This document shows, one piece after another, positions 56,339-63,813 of a DNA stretch of 64,000 nt. This DNA is from an uncultured cyanobacterium. Its GTDB lineage: Bacteria > Cyanobacteriota > Cyanobacteriia > Thermostichales > Thermostichaceae. The position numbers and the translations under genes were made by a program. Each line of letters begins with the position of its first letter. Within the stretch, counting starts at the first letter, position 1. Where the stretch lies: positions 47,506-111,505 of the forward strand of contig CALFBB010000012.1 in NCBI GenBank assembly GCA_937944885.1. Reading direction: 5' to 3'. The notes under the pieces were generated by a model that had not been told where the DNA came from, ran no database searches, and worked only from the letters and a program-made list of their open reading frames with translations.

Positions 56339-56683
56339 ATGTTCACACGGTTGGCGGAACAGTACCGCAGCTATGTTCAGGACTTGGTGATGAGTTTGCA
56401 GGCACTGGCTATCGTTTTGGAGAAGCGGGGCTACCCGGCCTCCTGCTACACCTGTGGCACTTCATTCGAGAGCGCCTCCTTTATGGTCAGTTTGCGCGAA
56501 GGGCATCTGATCCGCTTTTTGGTTTCAGAGTGCTCAATTAGCTGGACCGAAATGCGGGATGAGCGGGAGTTGATGAAACTGGAAGGAGCGGAAGCAATCC
56601 GGCAGTTGCAGGAACTAGCAGATCTAATCAAGGAAGATCTGGTTGCCACCACAGCTCCAGAAGTCCTGGTGGCGGGTATCTGA
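56339..56683 (+). CDS. DUF1815 family protein
   Basis: From the ATG at 56339, which has a strong AGGAGG site, the product has 114 residues. The DUF1815 pattern is clear: MFTRLAEQYRSYVQDLVMSL, then RGYPASCYTCG, then SFMVSLREGHLIRFLVS and SWTEMRDERELMKLEG. The family is known from cyanobacteria and has no established function. A Cys pair (CYTC) could bind metal. The preceding in-frame codons belong to the upstream region. Confidence 0.9.
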   Translation: MFTRLAEQYRSYVQDLVMSLQALAIVLEKRGYPASCYTCGTSFESASFMVSLREGHLIRFLVSECSISWTEMRDERELMKLEGAEAIRQLQELADLIKEDLVATTAPEVLVAGI

Positions 56684-56807
56684 GCCCATTTGGGCAGTGT
56701 TCAACCTTAGACTCACGGTCATCACCGACTTGGCAATAGCCGGGTAAAGGGAGGTAGGAGTTCGGGATCCGCCTCAGTGTGGGATCCTAGCCTTTTCAAC
56801 TTCTGCC

Positions 56808-57251
56808 TTAGACTATCCAGGGATCCCGGCAAGAGGCGTGGATGTACTTGCCAAGGTACACTTGGTTACCTGTTTCATTCCACTGCACAAAGTCAAAAAT
56901 TTGGGTGAGCAGAAAGGTACCCCGGCCCGATTCTTCAGTTTCTGGGATGCCACACTGGCAGCGGTGTAGCTCCTGTTGAGGACGAAACCCAGGTCCTTGA
57001 TCTCGCACCAGCCACTGGTAAAACGGCTCAGAGCTAGCATACTCAATGATTACCCTCTTACTCGGATCAAGGCCATTCCCGTGCTGAACAGCATTGACAA
57101 TCGCTTCTTGTAAACCCAAACGCACCTCAGCTCTCCAGGCAGGAGGCACTTTTGAGAGCAATAGATCAAGTACAGGCTGTGTGTAGAGGGTGGAGGGGAA
57201 GCTGATGACGCTCCAGGAGCAATTAGCAGGTTTGAGGGAGAGGGCAATCAC
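56808..57251 (-). CDS. Anti-sigma-factor-type ATP-binding protein (RsbW-like)
   Basis: The 147-residue product is a stand-alone HATPase domain of the serine-kinase/anti-sigma type. The N-box is LQEAIVNAVQHGN, the G1 box VRDQGPGFRP and the G2 box SGRGTFLLTQIFD. Such proteins bind sigma factors or phosphorylate anti-anti-sigma partners. No sigma factor or STAS gene is adjacent. The start is GTG at 57251. The gene is convergent with DUF1815. Confidence 0.85.
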   Translation of the reverse strand: MIALSLKPANCSWSVISFPSTLYTQPVLDLLLSKVPPAWRAEVRLGLQEAIVNAVQHGNGLDPSKRVIIEYASSEPFYQWLVRDQGPGFRPQQELHRCQCGIPETEESGRGTFLLTQIFDFVQWNETGNQVYLGKYIHASCRDPWIV

Positions 57252-57500
57252 AGAGTCAGTCTTCCCGCGGGCACGACGCTCCCCTTCATTCTAGCGATAT
57301 CTCAGTTTGCCTGACATCTCCCCACTTTTGGGAGCAGTTCTTCGATGGATTCATGATCATGATCAGGAATGCTAGATCTGCTCATCTGTCGAGCGGGCCG
57401 GGATCCCGTCAAGTCGATCTTGGCCTGATAGACCTGCAACTAATGGGTAGGCCTGAATTTAACTTGCGGTTGGAATAAGCTGAACTCCTACCCTCCACCG

Positions 57501-57537
57501 ATTGAGATACCGATTTAGATTGAGATAGTGATTTAGA
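57501..57537. repeat. Imperfect 18-bp tandem repeat
   Basis: ATTGAGATACCGATTTAGA and ATTGAGATAGTGATTTAGA follow each other with an 18-base period and two mismatches, just beyond the stop of the lipoprotein gene. The rest of the gap 57252-57548 holds nothing I recognise. Confidence 0.7.
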
Positions 57538-57548
57538 CTGATAGAAAG

Positions 57549-57998
57549 TCAGTCAGGGCTATTCTCTTGACTTGCTTTGGTCTCCCCCCATTTCAAGGGG
57601 CATCCTCCTGTTGGTTGCCGCAGAATACCGGCGGAAAGCTGGGATTGGGTATCCTCAACAGGAAAAGGGCGCAAAGAGATTTGGAGAAACCGGGCACTGA
57701 GACAAACAAGACTGGCTTCCCACCGCTGCGGTGGCCAAGGGATCCCTAGCCAGCGGGCGCTTAACTCTAGCACGGTGGGAGCAGGGGTTGGAGTTGAGGT
57801 AGGCAGTGGTGTTGGAGTTGGGGTAAGCAGTGGCATTGGAGTTGGATACAGGTCAGTCCACGGGGGACGTGGAGTACTGACTCGGAAGGCATCTGGGGGC
57901 GGTTCGGTTAAGGGCACGTTCGGATCCCCGCATCCTACCAGTCCTAGCCCCCCAAGAAGGGGTAACAGCCACAGTCTCCCTCTTCGGCGATGTCCCAT
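57549..57998 (-). CDS. Lipoprotein with Pro/Thr-rich linker
   Basis: A 149-residue product with a signal peptide and lipobox (LLGGLGLVGCGD), a Pro/Thr-rich tract (LLTPTPTPLPTSTPTPAPT at about residues 57-75) and a C-terminal globular part of about 70 residues without known domain. It probably sits on the periplasmic face of a membrane with an extended linker. Codons in the tract give a repetitive sequence. It may share a transcript with the gene at 58029, 30 bases upstream. Confidence 0.7.
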   Translation of the reverse strand: MGHRRRGRLWLLPLLGGLGLVGCGDPNVPLTEPPPDAFRVSTPRPPWTDLYPTPMPLLTPTPTPLPTSTPTPAPTVLELSARWLGIPWPPQRWEASLVCLSARFLQISLRPFPVEDTQSQLSAGILRQPTGGCPLKWGETKASQENSPD

Positions 57999-58028
57999 GA
58001 CCCTACAACCAACATCCCTAACAGGGTA

Positions 58029-58754
58029 TCATCGGGCTCCCAAAGCCCGCAGCTGACCTTGCAGATCTGCTTCCAAGGCCGAGAGCTCCTGCAGCATAAT
58101 CACGTAGCGGTTGGCAGTCATGTTCTTGGCAACAAACTGGTCCAGCAACTGCTGATCCCGCGAGACCAACTGCTTGAAGTGGTGATCCACAGAAGCTTGA
58201 GGATTATCCAGCAACTGCCTACAGATTTGCAAAGCAAGCAGCAGCTGAGCCCTCACCTGGAGAAACATCGTCTGAATGTACTTTCGCTCTGCTTCGTTGA
58301 GTTGTCGAAAATCTCGCCAGTACTGCCCCCCCTGCACAGATTGCTGCAGTTCCTCCACCCAATGGTTGTAATCTTTGACCTTACAAGCTAAGTCAGTGGT
58401 GAACCGTATCATCTCAGGATCACTGTTGAGAAGATGGGCTTCCTGCCAGCGCTGACGAATGCGGCGCAGCCTACCCTGCAACTGCAAACTGGCCCTCAGG
58501 ATCACCAGCAAGACAATCAAGAGGATCCCAGCAGCAACGCTATAGAACATCCGGAGATCAGGATCCCGAACCAGAAAAAACACCGTCAAAGCAATCGTCA
58601 ACAGGCAAAGGGCTGCCGCACCCCAAAACCGTAGCCGTTGTTGCCTCAAGCGCAGGTACTCTACCCATAGATCAAATGCTTGACAACAAGCCTCCAGATC
58701 CGCATCCATGATCTGGCGAAACTCATTCACAGAGATTTGTTCAGCATCAATCAT
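58029..58754 (-). CDS. Two-span membrane protein with cytoplasmic coiled coil
   Basis: From the ATG at 58754 the product has 241 residues. A helical N-terminus is followed by two adjacent membrane segments (FWGAAALCLLTIALTVFFLV and MFYSVAAGILLIVLLVIL). About 150 residues of Gln/Leu/Arg-rich helix then end in RALGAR. No family recognised. The layout suggests a membrane-bound structural or signalling partner. It lies between the lipoprotein gene and the DUF3110 gene on the same strand with short gaps (30 and 42 bases), a possible operon. Confidence 0.7.
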   Translation of the reverse strand: MIDAEQISVNEFRQIMDADLEACCQAFDLWVEYLRLRQQRLRFWGAAALCLLTIALTVFFLVRDPDLRMFYSVAAGILLIVLLVILRASLQLQGRLRRIRQRWQEAHLLNSDPEMIRFTTDLACKVKDYNHWVEELQQSVQGGQYWRDFRQLNEAERKYIQTMFLQVRAQLLLALQICRQLLDNPQASVDHHFKQLVSRDQQLLDQFVAKNMTANRYVIMLQELSALEADLQGQLRALGAR

Positions 58755-58796
58755 TGAGCGCACCCGTGAACACAAATGGATGTGGGCTTAGTTGTA

Positions 58797-59351
58797 TCAG
58801 GTCTTACCTGGCCAATCTTGAGCTGCTTCTGTACTTTCCTCCAGAGGCTCTAGGACCTCATTGGCCGGAACCACCATCAAGCCATAGCCTCCCCCGCGAC
58901 AAAAATCGACGATCTCCTCCGTCTCAAAGCGCTCTGGCACAGGCTTAGGGAGCCCTTGTTGAGCCAGTCGCTGAGCATACTTTCTTGCCCCAAAGGAACT
59001 TTCAAAAGCAAGAACGATATCTTTTCCCCCGACTTGGCGCGTACAGATCCCCTCCTGCCCATTGGCCTGGTAAAGCAGCACAATCACCTGAGGGGGTAGA
59101 TCTTCTGGACTGACCAATGACAAATCCCTCTCCACTTGGGATCCCTGAGATTGAGCTCCACCGAGCAACACATCCCGTGCCTCATTCAGTCGTGTGAGTT
59201 GTGCCTCCAGCAGAGGCCTTTGCCGCTCATCCTCTAGCTCTGCTAGAGCGGTGCTTAGGGTTTGATATTCCTGAAACAAACGTCCCCGAATCTCCCGTTC
59301 GCTAGCACCCGGCTGCAGGTTCAGGATTTCAAGGGCTTCAGCAGTGTTCAT
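58797..59351 (-). CDS. DnaJ-like N-terminus plus DUF3110 protein
   Basis: From the ATG at 59351 the product has 184 residues. Residues 1-70 have the look of a degenerate J-domain (ALEILNLQPGASEREIRGRL, with no HPD). Residues about 88-165 match DUF3110: VIVLLYQANGQEGICTRQVG, then IVLAFESSFGARKYAQRL and EEIVDFCRGGGYG. The DUF3110 family is found in phototrophs and has no defined role. It heads the possible three-gene group down to the lipoprotein gene. Confidence 0.78.
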   Translation of the reverse strand: MNTAEALEILNLQPGASEREIRGRLFQEYQTLSTALAELEDERQRPLLEAQLTRLNEARDVLLGGAQSQGSQVERDLSLVSPEDLPPQVIVLLYQANGQEGICTRQVGGKDIVLAFESSFGARKYAQRLAQQGLPKPVPERFETEEIVDFCRGGGYGLMVVPANEVLEPLEESTEAAQDWPGKT

Positions 59352-59562
59352 CAACACACTCTAATCTCGTTAGAATGAACCACTCAAAATCATCATCACC
59401 TAGACTAGCCGCTCCAGAAACCCTGCCAGAGGGATTCTTCTAGATATCCTCTTGTCCCACTGCTATTTGCTAGGGTACAAAGCTCATTAGGTATGCCGAC
59501 CGCCACCAGCAGGAGGAGCCAACCTCAAGTATCCGGAAGGAGCAATCAAGGTAAAACCTAAC

Positions 59563-59685
59563 TCAAGTGTCCCTCGAGTCAGCAAAGCCAATAGGACGGA
59601 TCCGATTGAGCAGAGTCCGTCCGAGGCCATTCCATAGGTGCATCCAATGGATGCGTGCTAGCTCTTCTTGCAGTTCATGGGTCAT
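59563..59685 (-). CDS. 40-residue open frame near MATE pseudogene
   Basis: The minus strand encodes MTHELQEELARIHWMHLWNG followed by about 20 more residues (GRTLLNRIRPIGF). It is amphipathic, without membrane span or recognised family. It could be a small protein or, more likely, a scrap of decayed sequence next to the MATE pseudogene. Confidence 0.25.
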   Translation of the reverse strand: MTHELQEELARIHWMHLWNGLGRTLLNRIRPIGFADSRDT

Positions 59686-59703
59686 GTTGCTTGCTGTATC
59701 CCG

Positions 59704-60739
59704 TTAGCTAGAGCTACGGGATCCGCTTAAGGATGATGAAGAGACTGTCAGTTGGGCTGTGCCCCACACAAGTGGGTATTCAGAGAAGCGTTGTTTGTAC
59801 TCGCCAAAGAGCTGCATAAAGCCCCCTTTTGGCCGGTAGCACATCATGATCCCCGCATTCCGACCTTGTTCCATGACATAGATGTGAATCCCCCTGTGAT
59901 GAGCAGCCCAAGGGGTTGTTCCTGAAGTACCCATCAACCACGCCGTCGCCGCGAACATGCCGAACTCCACTGCCATCAACCTCTCACGGCAGGCCAATCA
60001 GCAGCAAATCCCCCCAGCAGGAACCCTCCTCCCTTTGGCTAGCCAGGAAATCTGAAATGCTTGCAACTGAGGCTGCTGCAGCACAAACCGGCCCAGTGCT
60101 ATGGCCATCACCCTAACAGCCATCACCCTAAAAGACACCGTGCTCGACCCGCCAATTCCTGCCCAGCCCAGCTCCAGGAAGCCAAACCAGCCAAACATCA
60201 GCACGAGGTTTCCAATACTAGGATGCCCCCCAGCATGGTCAGCATCACCAGGGGCGGGCAAGACAGCGCTGCCAACAAGTTTTTCAACTTTTCAACACCG
60301 CAAAGGCCAAAGCCGGCACCAACCCCCAACCGATGGTCCGCAGATAAGTATGCAGATAAGTATAAGTAGAAGCTAGAGCCGCCGCAGAGGCTGATTGTCC
60401 CAAGGTTAGTAGGAGTGGTTCTCCGTAGCAGGATCCACCCCAAAAGTCCTAACAAAGCAGCTAACCCGAAGGTTTGCCGTGTCAAAGATCCCATCTGATC
60501 CGGTTTTGGGCCCCCTAGCCCATGGCTACCAAAAGGCTGAGGGCACTGATAATGTCATTGCTAACCCTGACCACAAACTGGAAAAGTACTGTTCCCCAAG
60601 CCCCGGCAGCCGGGGTATTTTCTCCCGGCCAGCCCATCGTGCTCGCGTCGATAAAAAATGTCACTAAAACCGTTTGGGCCATTTCGGCAGTTGCTAAAGA
60701 GCCGATAAGCGCCAACAGGCCCTCAAGGTAGATAACCAC
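59704..60739 (-). pseudogene. MATE-family efflux transporter, frameshifted and truncated
   Basis: Read from the right on the minus strand, pieces of a NorM-like MATE exporter appear in order in changing frames. These are LLALIGSLATAEMAQTVLVT with AAGAWGTVLF and NDIISALSLLVA (helices 1-2), GEPLLLTLGQSASAAAL, VPALAFAVL, LTMLGGILV, LMFGWFGFLELGWAGIG, and VEFGMFAATAWLMG with AAHH (helix 7). At least three frameshifts or stops separate them. After the AAHH stretch the sequence no longer resembles MATE, so the second half is missing. It lies 27 bases after the ArsR-type gene on the same strand and was probably its target. Tandem duplications inside (60340-60363, 60104-60131) show slippage. Confidence 0.75.
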
Positions 60740-60765
60740 TCAGATCCCAGCTCCTCAGGGAAGGT

Positions 60766-61113
60766 TTAGGCATCTTCTGCACAAGGGGGGGCAGCTTTGG
60801 GTGTGCTCATTTGCACCAGTTGATTCAAAAAGCGCTGTAGAAGCTGAAAGCGGGGTGAGTTGAGACTGTAGTAAATCCAACGCCCTTGCTGGCGAGCATT
60901 GACCAATTGCGCATCTCGCAAGGTTTTCAGGTGGAAGGATAACTTCGACTGGCTGATTTGCAGAATTTCACACAGATCACAAACACACAATTCCTGATCC
61001 TGCAACAGTTGCAGCACCTGTAAGCGAATCGGATCAGAAAGGGCATGAAACCCCCCTTGCACCTGCGCTGCAGTTATAGGCTGCTCAGCAAGATTGGCAA
61101 GAAAAAAAACCAT
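60766..61113 (-). CDS. ArsR/SmtB-family metal(loid)-responsive repressor
   Basis: A 115-residue winged-helix regulator. The metal-binding signature ELCVCDLCE in helix 3 is the arsenite/antimonite type. The recognition helix is ISQSKLSFHLKTLRDAQLV and the wing GRWIYYSLN. A further Cys lies in the C-terminal tail (PPCAED). Its neighbour downstream is the MATE pseudogene, not an arsenic gene, so the cargo of the regulon is unclear. The inverted repeat at 61136-61153 in its upstream region is the likely operator. Confidence 0.9.
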   Translation of the reverse strand: MVFFLANLAEQPITAAQVQGGFHALSDPIRLQVLQLLQDQELCVCDLCEILQISQSKLSFHLKTLRDAQLVNARQQGRWIYYSLNSPRFQLLQRFLNQLVQMSTPKAAPPCAEDA

Positions 61114-61135
61114 TGCTCAAAAGCACTTTATCTTA

Positions 61136-61153
61136 ATCTTACAATCATAAGAT
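61136..61153. promoter_or_regulatory. Probable ArsR-type operator
   Basis: ATCTTA at 61136-61141 and TAAGAT at 61148-61153 form a perfect inverted repeat with a six-base spacer, 23 bases upstream of the arsR-type start. The position and AT-rich arms fit an ArsR/SmtB operator. Not tested. Confidence 0.6.
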
Positions 61154-61169
61154 CAAAACGCCACCTATC

Positions 61170-61190
61170 AGTATAAAAGGAAGTTATACT
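61170..61190. promoter_or_regulatory. Perfect 7-bp inverted repeat in promoter of 61227 gene
   Basis: AGTATAA at 61170-61176 mirrors TTATACT at 61184-61190 with a seven-base spacer. It overlaps -10-like sequences (TATAAA, TATACT) and lies 37 bases before the next gene, so it may be an operator for that gene's own product. Confidence 0.5.
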
Positions 61191-61226
61191 ACAGAGTAAT
61201 ACAAGTTTTCCCGGGAGGATCTCTTC

Positions 61227-61568
61227 ATGAGGGCTGCTGCCCCCTCCAGCATTCCCACCACCGAAATGCAGGTGACCAGCATTCGCCTAGAACGCGAGCT
61301 CAAGGAGCAGCTCAAATCGTTGGCCGGGGATCAGGGCTATCAGGCTTTGGTGCGGCAAATTCTTTGGAACTACGTGCATCGTCATTCTGGAGAGCACCTC
61401 ACCCTTAGCCCCACCGATATTCAAGCTAGCTTCCCTGCCAGAGCTCACCAAGCTCAGCGTTGTGCTCTCACCGGCCAACCCATTCAACCCCAAGAACCGA
61501 TGCTGCTTGGGTGGACTGGCGAGGGGCAGTTCGTCCCCCTTAGCCTATCTAGCCTTCAATCTCCATAG
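61227..61568 (+). CDS. Small ribbon-helix-helix-like protein
   Basis: A 113-residue protein. Residues about 14-48 (MQVTSIRLERELKEQLKSLA, then QALVRQILWNYV) have the strand-helix-helix pattern of MetJ/Arc-type DNA-binding proteins. The C-terminal half (CALTGQPIQPQEPMLLGW) is unassigned and contains a Cys. The ATG at 61227 has GGAGG 9-10 bases upstream. The gene is divergent from the ArsR-type gene and shares the palindrome-rich intergenic region. Confidence 0.7.
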   Translation: MRAAAPSSIPTTEMQVTSIRLERELKEQLKSLAGDQGYQALVRQILWNYVHRHSGEHLTLSPTDIQASFPARAHQAQRCALTGQPIQPQEPMLLGWTGEGQFVPLSLSSLQSP

Positions 61569-61609
61569 CTACAGGGGATGCAAATCTACACCCAATTCCA
61601 CCGGATCCC

Positions 61610-61885
61610 TCAGATGCCGCGAATTTCTCGATATTTTTTGGCCCGTTCCTCTACAGGGTCAGGGGCTTGAGCCCTGGCAACCACCTCTTCTAGCTGCGCC
61701 ATGACTGTCTCTACTGGATCCGTAGAGCGAACGACATAAAACATCATGTTAACAGCTTCCGCCGAAGTCAACTTTATGGCTTCTTTACCCTTCGGCACCA
61801 AGGCAACCTTGCCATCGGTGGTGCTAATGGCAGCATGGGATCCCTTAGCCAGAATCTCCCCAGCTTTCTCTAAAGTAACGAGCAT
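61610..61885 (-). CDS. Hypothetical protein, 91 residues
   Basis: A compact hydrophilic protein without membrane span: GEILAKGSHAAISTTDGKVA, then GKEAIKLTSAEAVNMMFYVV and a helical, charged C-terminus (PVEERAKKYREIRGI). Composition and length suggest a real gene. I do not recognise the family. It follows the EAL-domain remnant on the same strand by 34 bases. Confidence 0.6.
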   Translation of the reverse strand: MLVTLEKAGEILAKGSHAAISTTDGKVALVPKGKEAIKLTSAEAVNMMFYVVRSTDPVETVMAQLEEVVARAQAPDPVEERAKKYREIRGI

Positions 61886-61919
61886 AACCGTGGCTCACGG
61901 AACCAGAACCCTTACTATT

Positions 61920-62204
61920 TTACTGGATATCTTGGAGGGTAGAGCGAGTTCCATGTAGAGACGGATTGTGGGTGTTCACGCAACTGTTGTAGAAAATCTG
62001 TTCTGCTGATAGGACATTCCCAGAAAAACCTTCTACCTCGTCGCACTTCCAGCTTGGCAAAATATCCAATTGCGAGAGGGTCTCCACCTCTTCGGCAGCC
62101 ACCCGCAGATTATCGACAATGGCAGCCATCAGAGCCCTATTGCCTCTTTCGTAGTTGATGGAAAAGTAGTTTGTACCAAAATCGTCAATGGCTAAATTCA
62201 GGCT
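61920..62204 (-). pseudogene. Remnant of an EAL-domain (c-di-GMP phosphodiesterase) gene
   Basis: Directly after the mutY stop codon, and in the same frame, the minus strand reads LNLAIDDFGTNYFSI, then NRALMAAIVDNLRVAAEEVE, TLSQLDIL and CDEVEGFSGNVLSAEQ. These match the second half of EAL domains (the DDFGT motif, the VAEGVET-like helix and the QGF strand). The segment between the DDFGT strand and the last part is shortened. The EAL motif and N-terminal domains are absent. This is a decayed fragment of about 95 codons without a start of its own. Confidence 0.72.
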
Positions 62205-63383
62205 TTATGAGGCATTCCACTTTCCCTGGTGTTCAGTCAGCCAAGCGTGCAGGTAGGGAAATAACTTTTGGTTGGCCGCCGGGAAAGGAAACTCCGACAG
62301 AGCTGCCGGGCTCACCCAACGCACCTGGCTACACTGCAGAGGCCGGGCTTCTCCACCCAAGTAGCGGCAAACAAAGGCAATCAGGGTAATGGTGAAGTGG
62401 GTATAGGCATGTTCGATGGTCGCCAACTCAGCAACCACCTCAATATCAATGCCGATCTCTTCTTTGACTTCCCGCACCACACACTCAGCCGCCGTTTCTC
62501 CCGGCTCGATCTTCCCTCCCGGAAACTCCCACAACCCACTCAGCATTGAGGTTTCCGGTCGCTGATCGATCAAAATTTCCTCCCCCCGCAAAACGATAGC
62601 AACTGCAATGTGCTTATGAGGACGCATGGCACGGGGAGCCGACATCGGCAATTGTAGGTGTTGACCTTGATTGTAAGCGCTGCAATCGCTTTGCCAGGGA
62701 CATTCTCCACAGCGAGGTTGCTTGGGACGACAAACCGTTGCTCCTAAATCCATCAGCGCTTGATTAAAACTGCGGGGCTGCAGGGGATCCAACACTTGTT
62801 CCGAAAGCGCCCACAGGAGGGGCAAACATTGGGCTGGAGGGTGTTGCAAAGCCACCAAACGGGCCAGCACCCGCTTGACGTTGCCATCCAGAATCGGCAA
62901 AGGCTGATTAAAAGCAGCACTGAGGATGCCGCCGGCGGTGGTACGCCCGATCCCCGGCAAGGCCAGAACCTGGTCTAGTTGCTTGGGAAACTCACCATTC
63001 TGCTCCTGCATCAGGATCTGGGCAGCCTTGTGCAGGTTCAAGGCTCGTCGGTAATAGCCCAGGCCCTCCCACAGCTTCAGCACCTGCTGTTGGGGGGCAG
63101 CCGCCAAGTCCGGGATCCGCGGCAACACTTCCATCCAACGCTGGAAATAGGGGATCACTGTTGCCACTTGTGTCTGTTGCAGCATTATCTCCGCAACCCA
63201 AATGGCATAGGGATCCCAGGTCTGCCGCCACGGCAAGTCCCGGCCCTGAGTAGAGAACCAAGAGAGAAGAGACTGCCGTAGGCGCTGCAATTGCCCCTCT
63301 TCCCCAGCAAACAGGGCCAGCTGAGGCTCTGAGGTGAAAGTTTGCCGAGACTTCAAGCAGCGTAGGCAAAGTGCAAAGCCCAC
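62205..63383 (-). CDS. mutY: A/G-specific adenine glycosylase with NUDIX-like C-terminal domain
   Basis: A 392-residue base-excision enzyme that removes adenine opposite 8-oxoguanine. Catalytic Glu lies in VAEIMLQQTQVATV, the helix-hairpin-helix is LPGIGRTTAGGILSAAF and the catalytic Asp is in ILDGNVKRVLARL. Four cysteines bind an Fe4S4 cluster (CRPKQPRCGECPWQSDC). The C-terminal domain from residue about 245 carries the NUDIX-box-like GGKIEPGETAAECVVREVKE. The N-terminal 15-25 residues are not conserved, so the start may be later than the ATG at 63383. The first 31 bases overlap the 45-residue gene. Confidence 0.95.
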   Translation of the reverse strand: MGFALCLRCLKSRQTFTSEPQLALFAGEEGQLQRLRQSLLSWFSTQGRDLPWRQTWDPYAIWVAEIMLQQTQVATVIPYFQRWMEVLPRIPDLAAAPQQQVLKLWEGLGYYRRALNLHKAAQILMQEQNGEFPKQLDQVLALPGIGRTTAGGILSAAFNQPLPILDGNVKRVLARLVALQHPPAQCLPLLWALSEQVLDPLQPRSFNQALMDLGATVCRPKQPRCGECPWQSDCSAYNQGQHLQLPMSAPRAMRPHKHIAVAIVLRGEEILIDQRPETSMLSGLWEFPGGKIEPGETAAECVVREVKEEIGIDIEVVAELATIEHAYTHFTITLIAFVCRYLGGEARPLQCSQVRWVSPAALSEFPFPAANQKLFPYLHAWLTEHQGKWNAS

Positions 63384-63490
63384 CAGATGAGGGCGGAAAC
63401 CACTCCGGCCACAACCGCAGCCGAGAGTAAAACAACCACCGGACTATCCGCCCCGTCAAACTTCATGATGCCGCGATTGTAGTCAGCCAT
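63353..63490 (-). CDS. 45-residue single-span membrane protein, unrecognised
   Basis: From the ATG at 63490 with an excellent GGGAGGAAACG site, the product has 45 residues: MADYNRGIMKFDGADSPVVV, then a hydrophobic span (LLSAAVVAGVVSALIWWALH) and FAYAA. The strong translation signal and clean topology support a real gene, comparable in size to small photosynthetic or NDH subunits, but I cannot name it. It overlaps the mutY start by 31 bases. Confidence 0.65.
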   Translation of the reverse strand: MADYNRGIMKFDGADSPVVVLLSAAVVAGVVSALIWWALHFAYAA

Positions 63491-63648
63491 CGTTTCCTCC
63501 CACCCACTTTGGTGTTGGGGTTTTGTGGATGCTAACTCGATCTTGCCAAAACCATCTACAGAATAGCCAATTTCTCCGGCATCCGCTCCTCTCCTGCCAG
63601 CAGGGGGAGCTTCACTTTGACGACCACAGGTTACATCCATCCTTCACC

Positions 63649-63673
63649 AAAAAGGATCCCAAACGGGATCCTT
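63649..63673 (-). terminator. Terminator built from two GGGATCC palindromes
   Basis: AAGGATCCC at 63652-63660 pairs with GGGATCCTT at 63665-63673 around a four-base loop. Transcribed leftward, the stem is followed by a T-run (A at 63649-63653 on the plus strand). It would end leftward transcripts from the TnpB gene before the 45-residue gene. Confidence 0.7.
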
Positions 63674-63769
63674 AGGATGTGATGATAGGTGGCAATTCAA
63701 CCCTCTAGAGCGGGAAAACCACTTGGGCGCGCAATTTTCCAAGCGGATTAGCCTCGGTATGGATGTTGA

Positions 63770-63813
63770 TTTGACCTCCTCCCCCACCCGAAGGGGGTTG
63801 GTTGCGCTTCTCG
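63770..63813 (-). mobile_element. Right-end region of IS200/IS605-type element
   Basis: Behind the TnpB stop the minus strand has a CCCCCTTCGGGTGGGGG-like hairpin and ends GAGGAGGTCAAA. Subterminal imperfect hairpins of this kind mark the ends of IS200/IS605 elements. The exact tip is not determined. Confidence 0.5.

Noticed and set aside
57780..57850. Repeat tract of GTTGGAGTTG-type units
   Set aside because: It is the coding sequence of the Pro/Thr-rich linker of the lipoprotein, not an independent repeat element.
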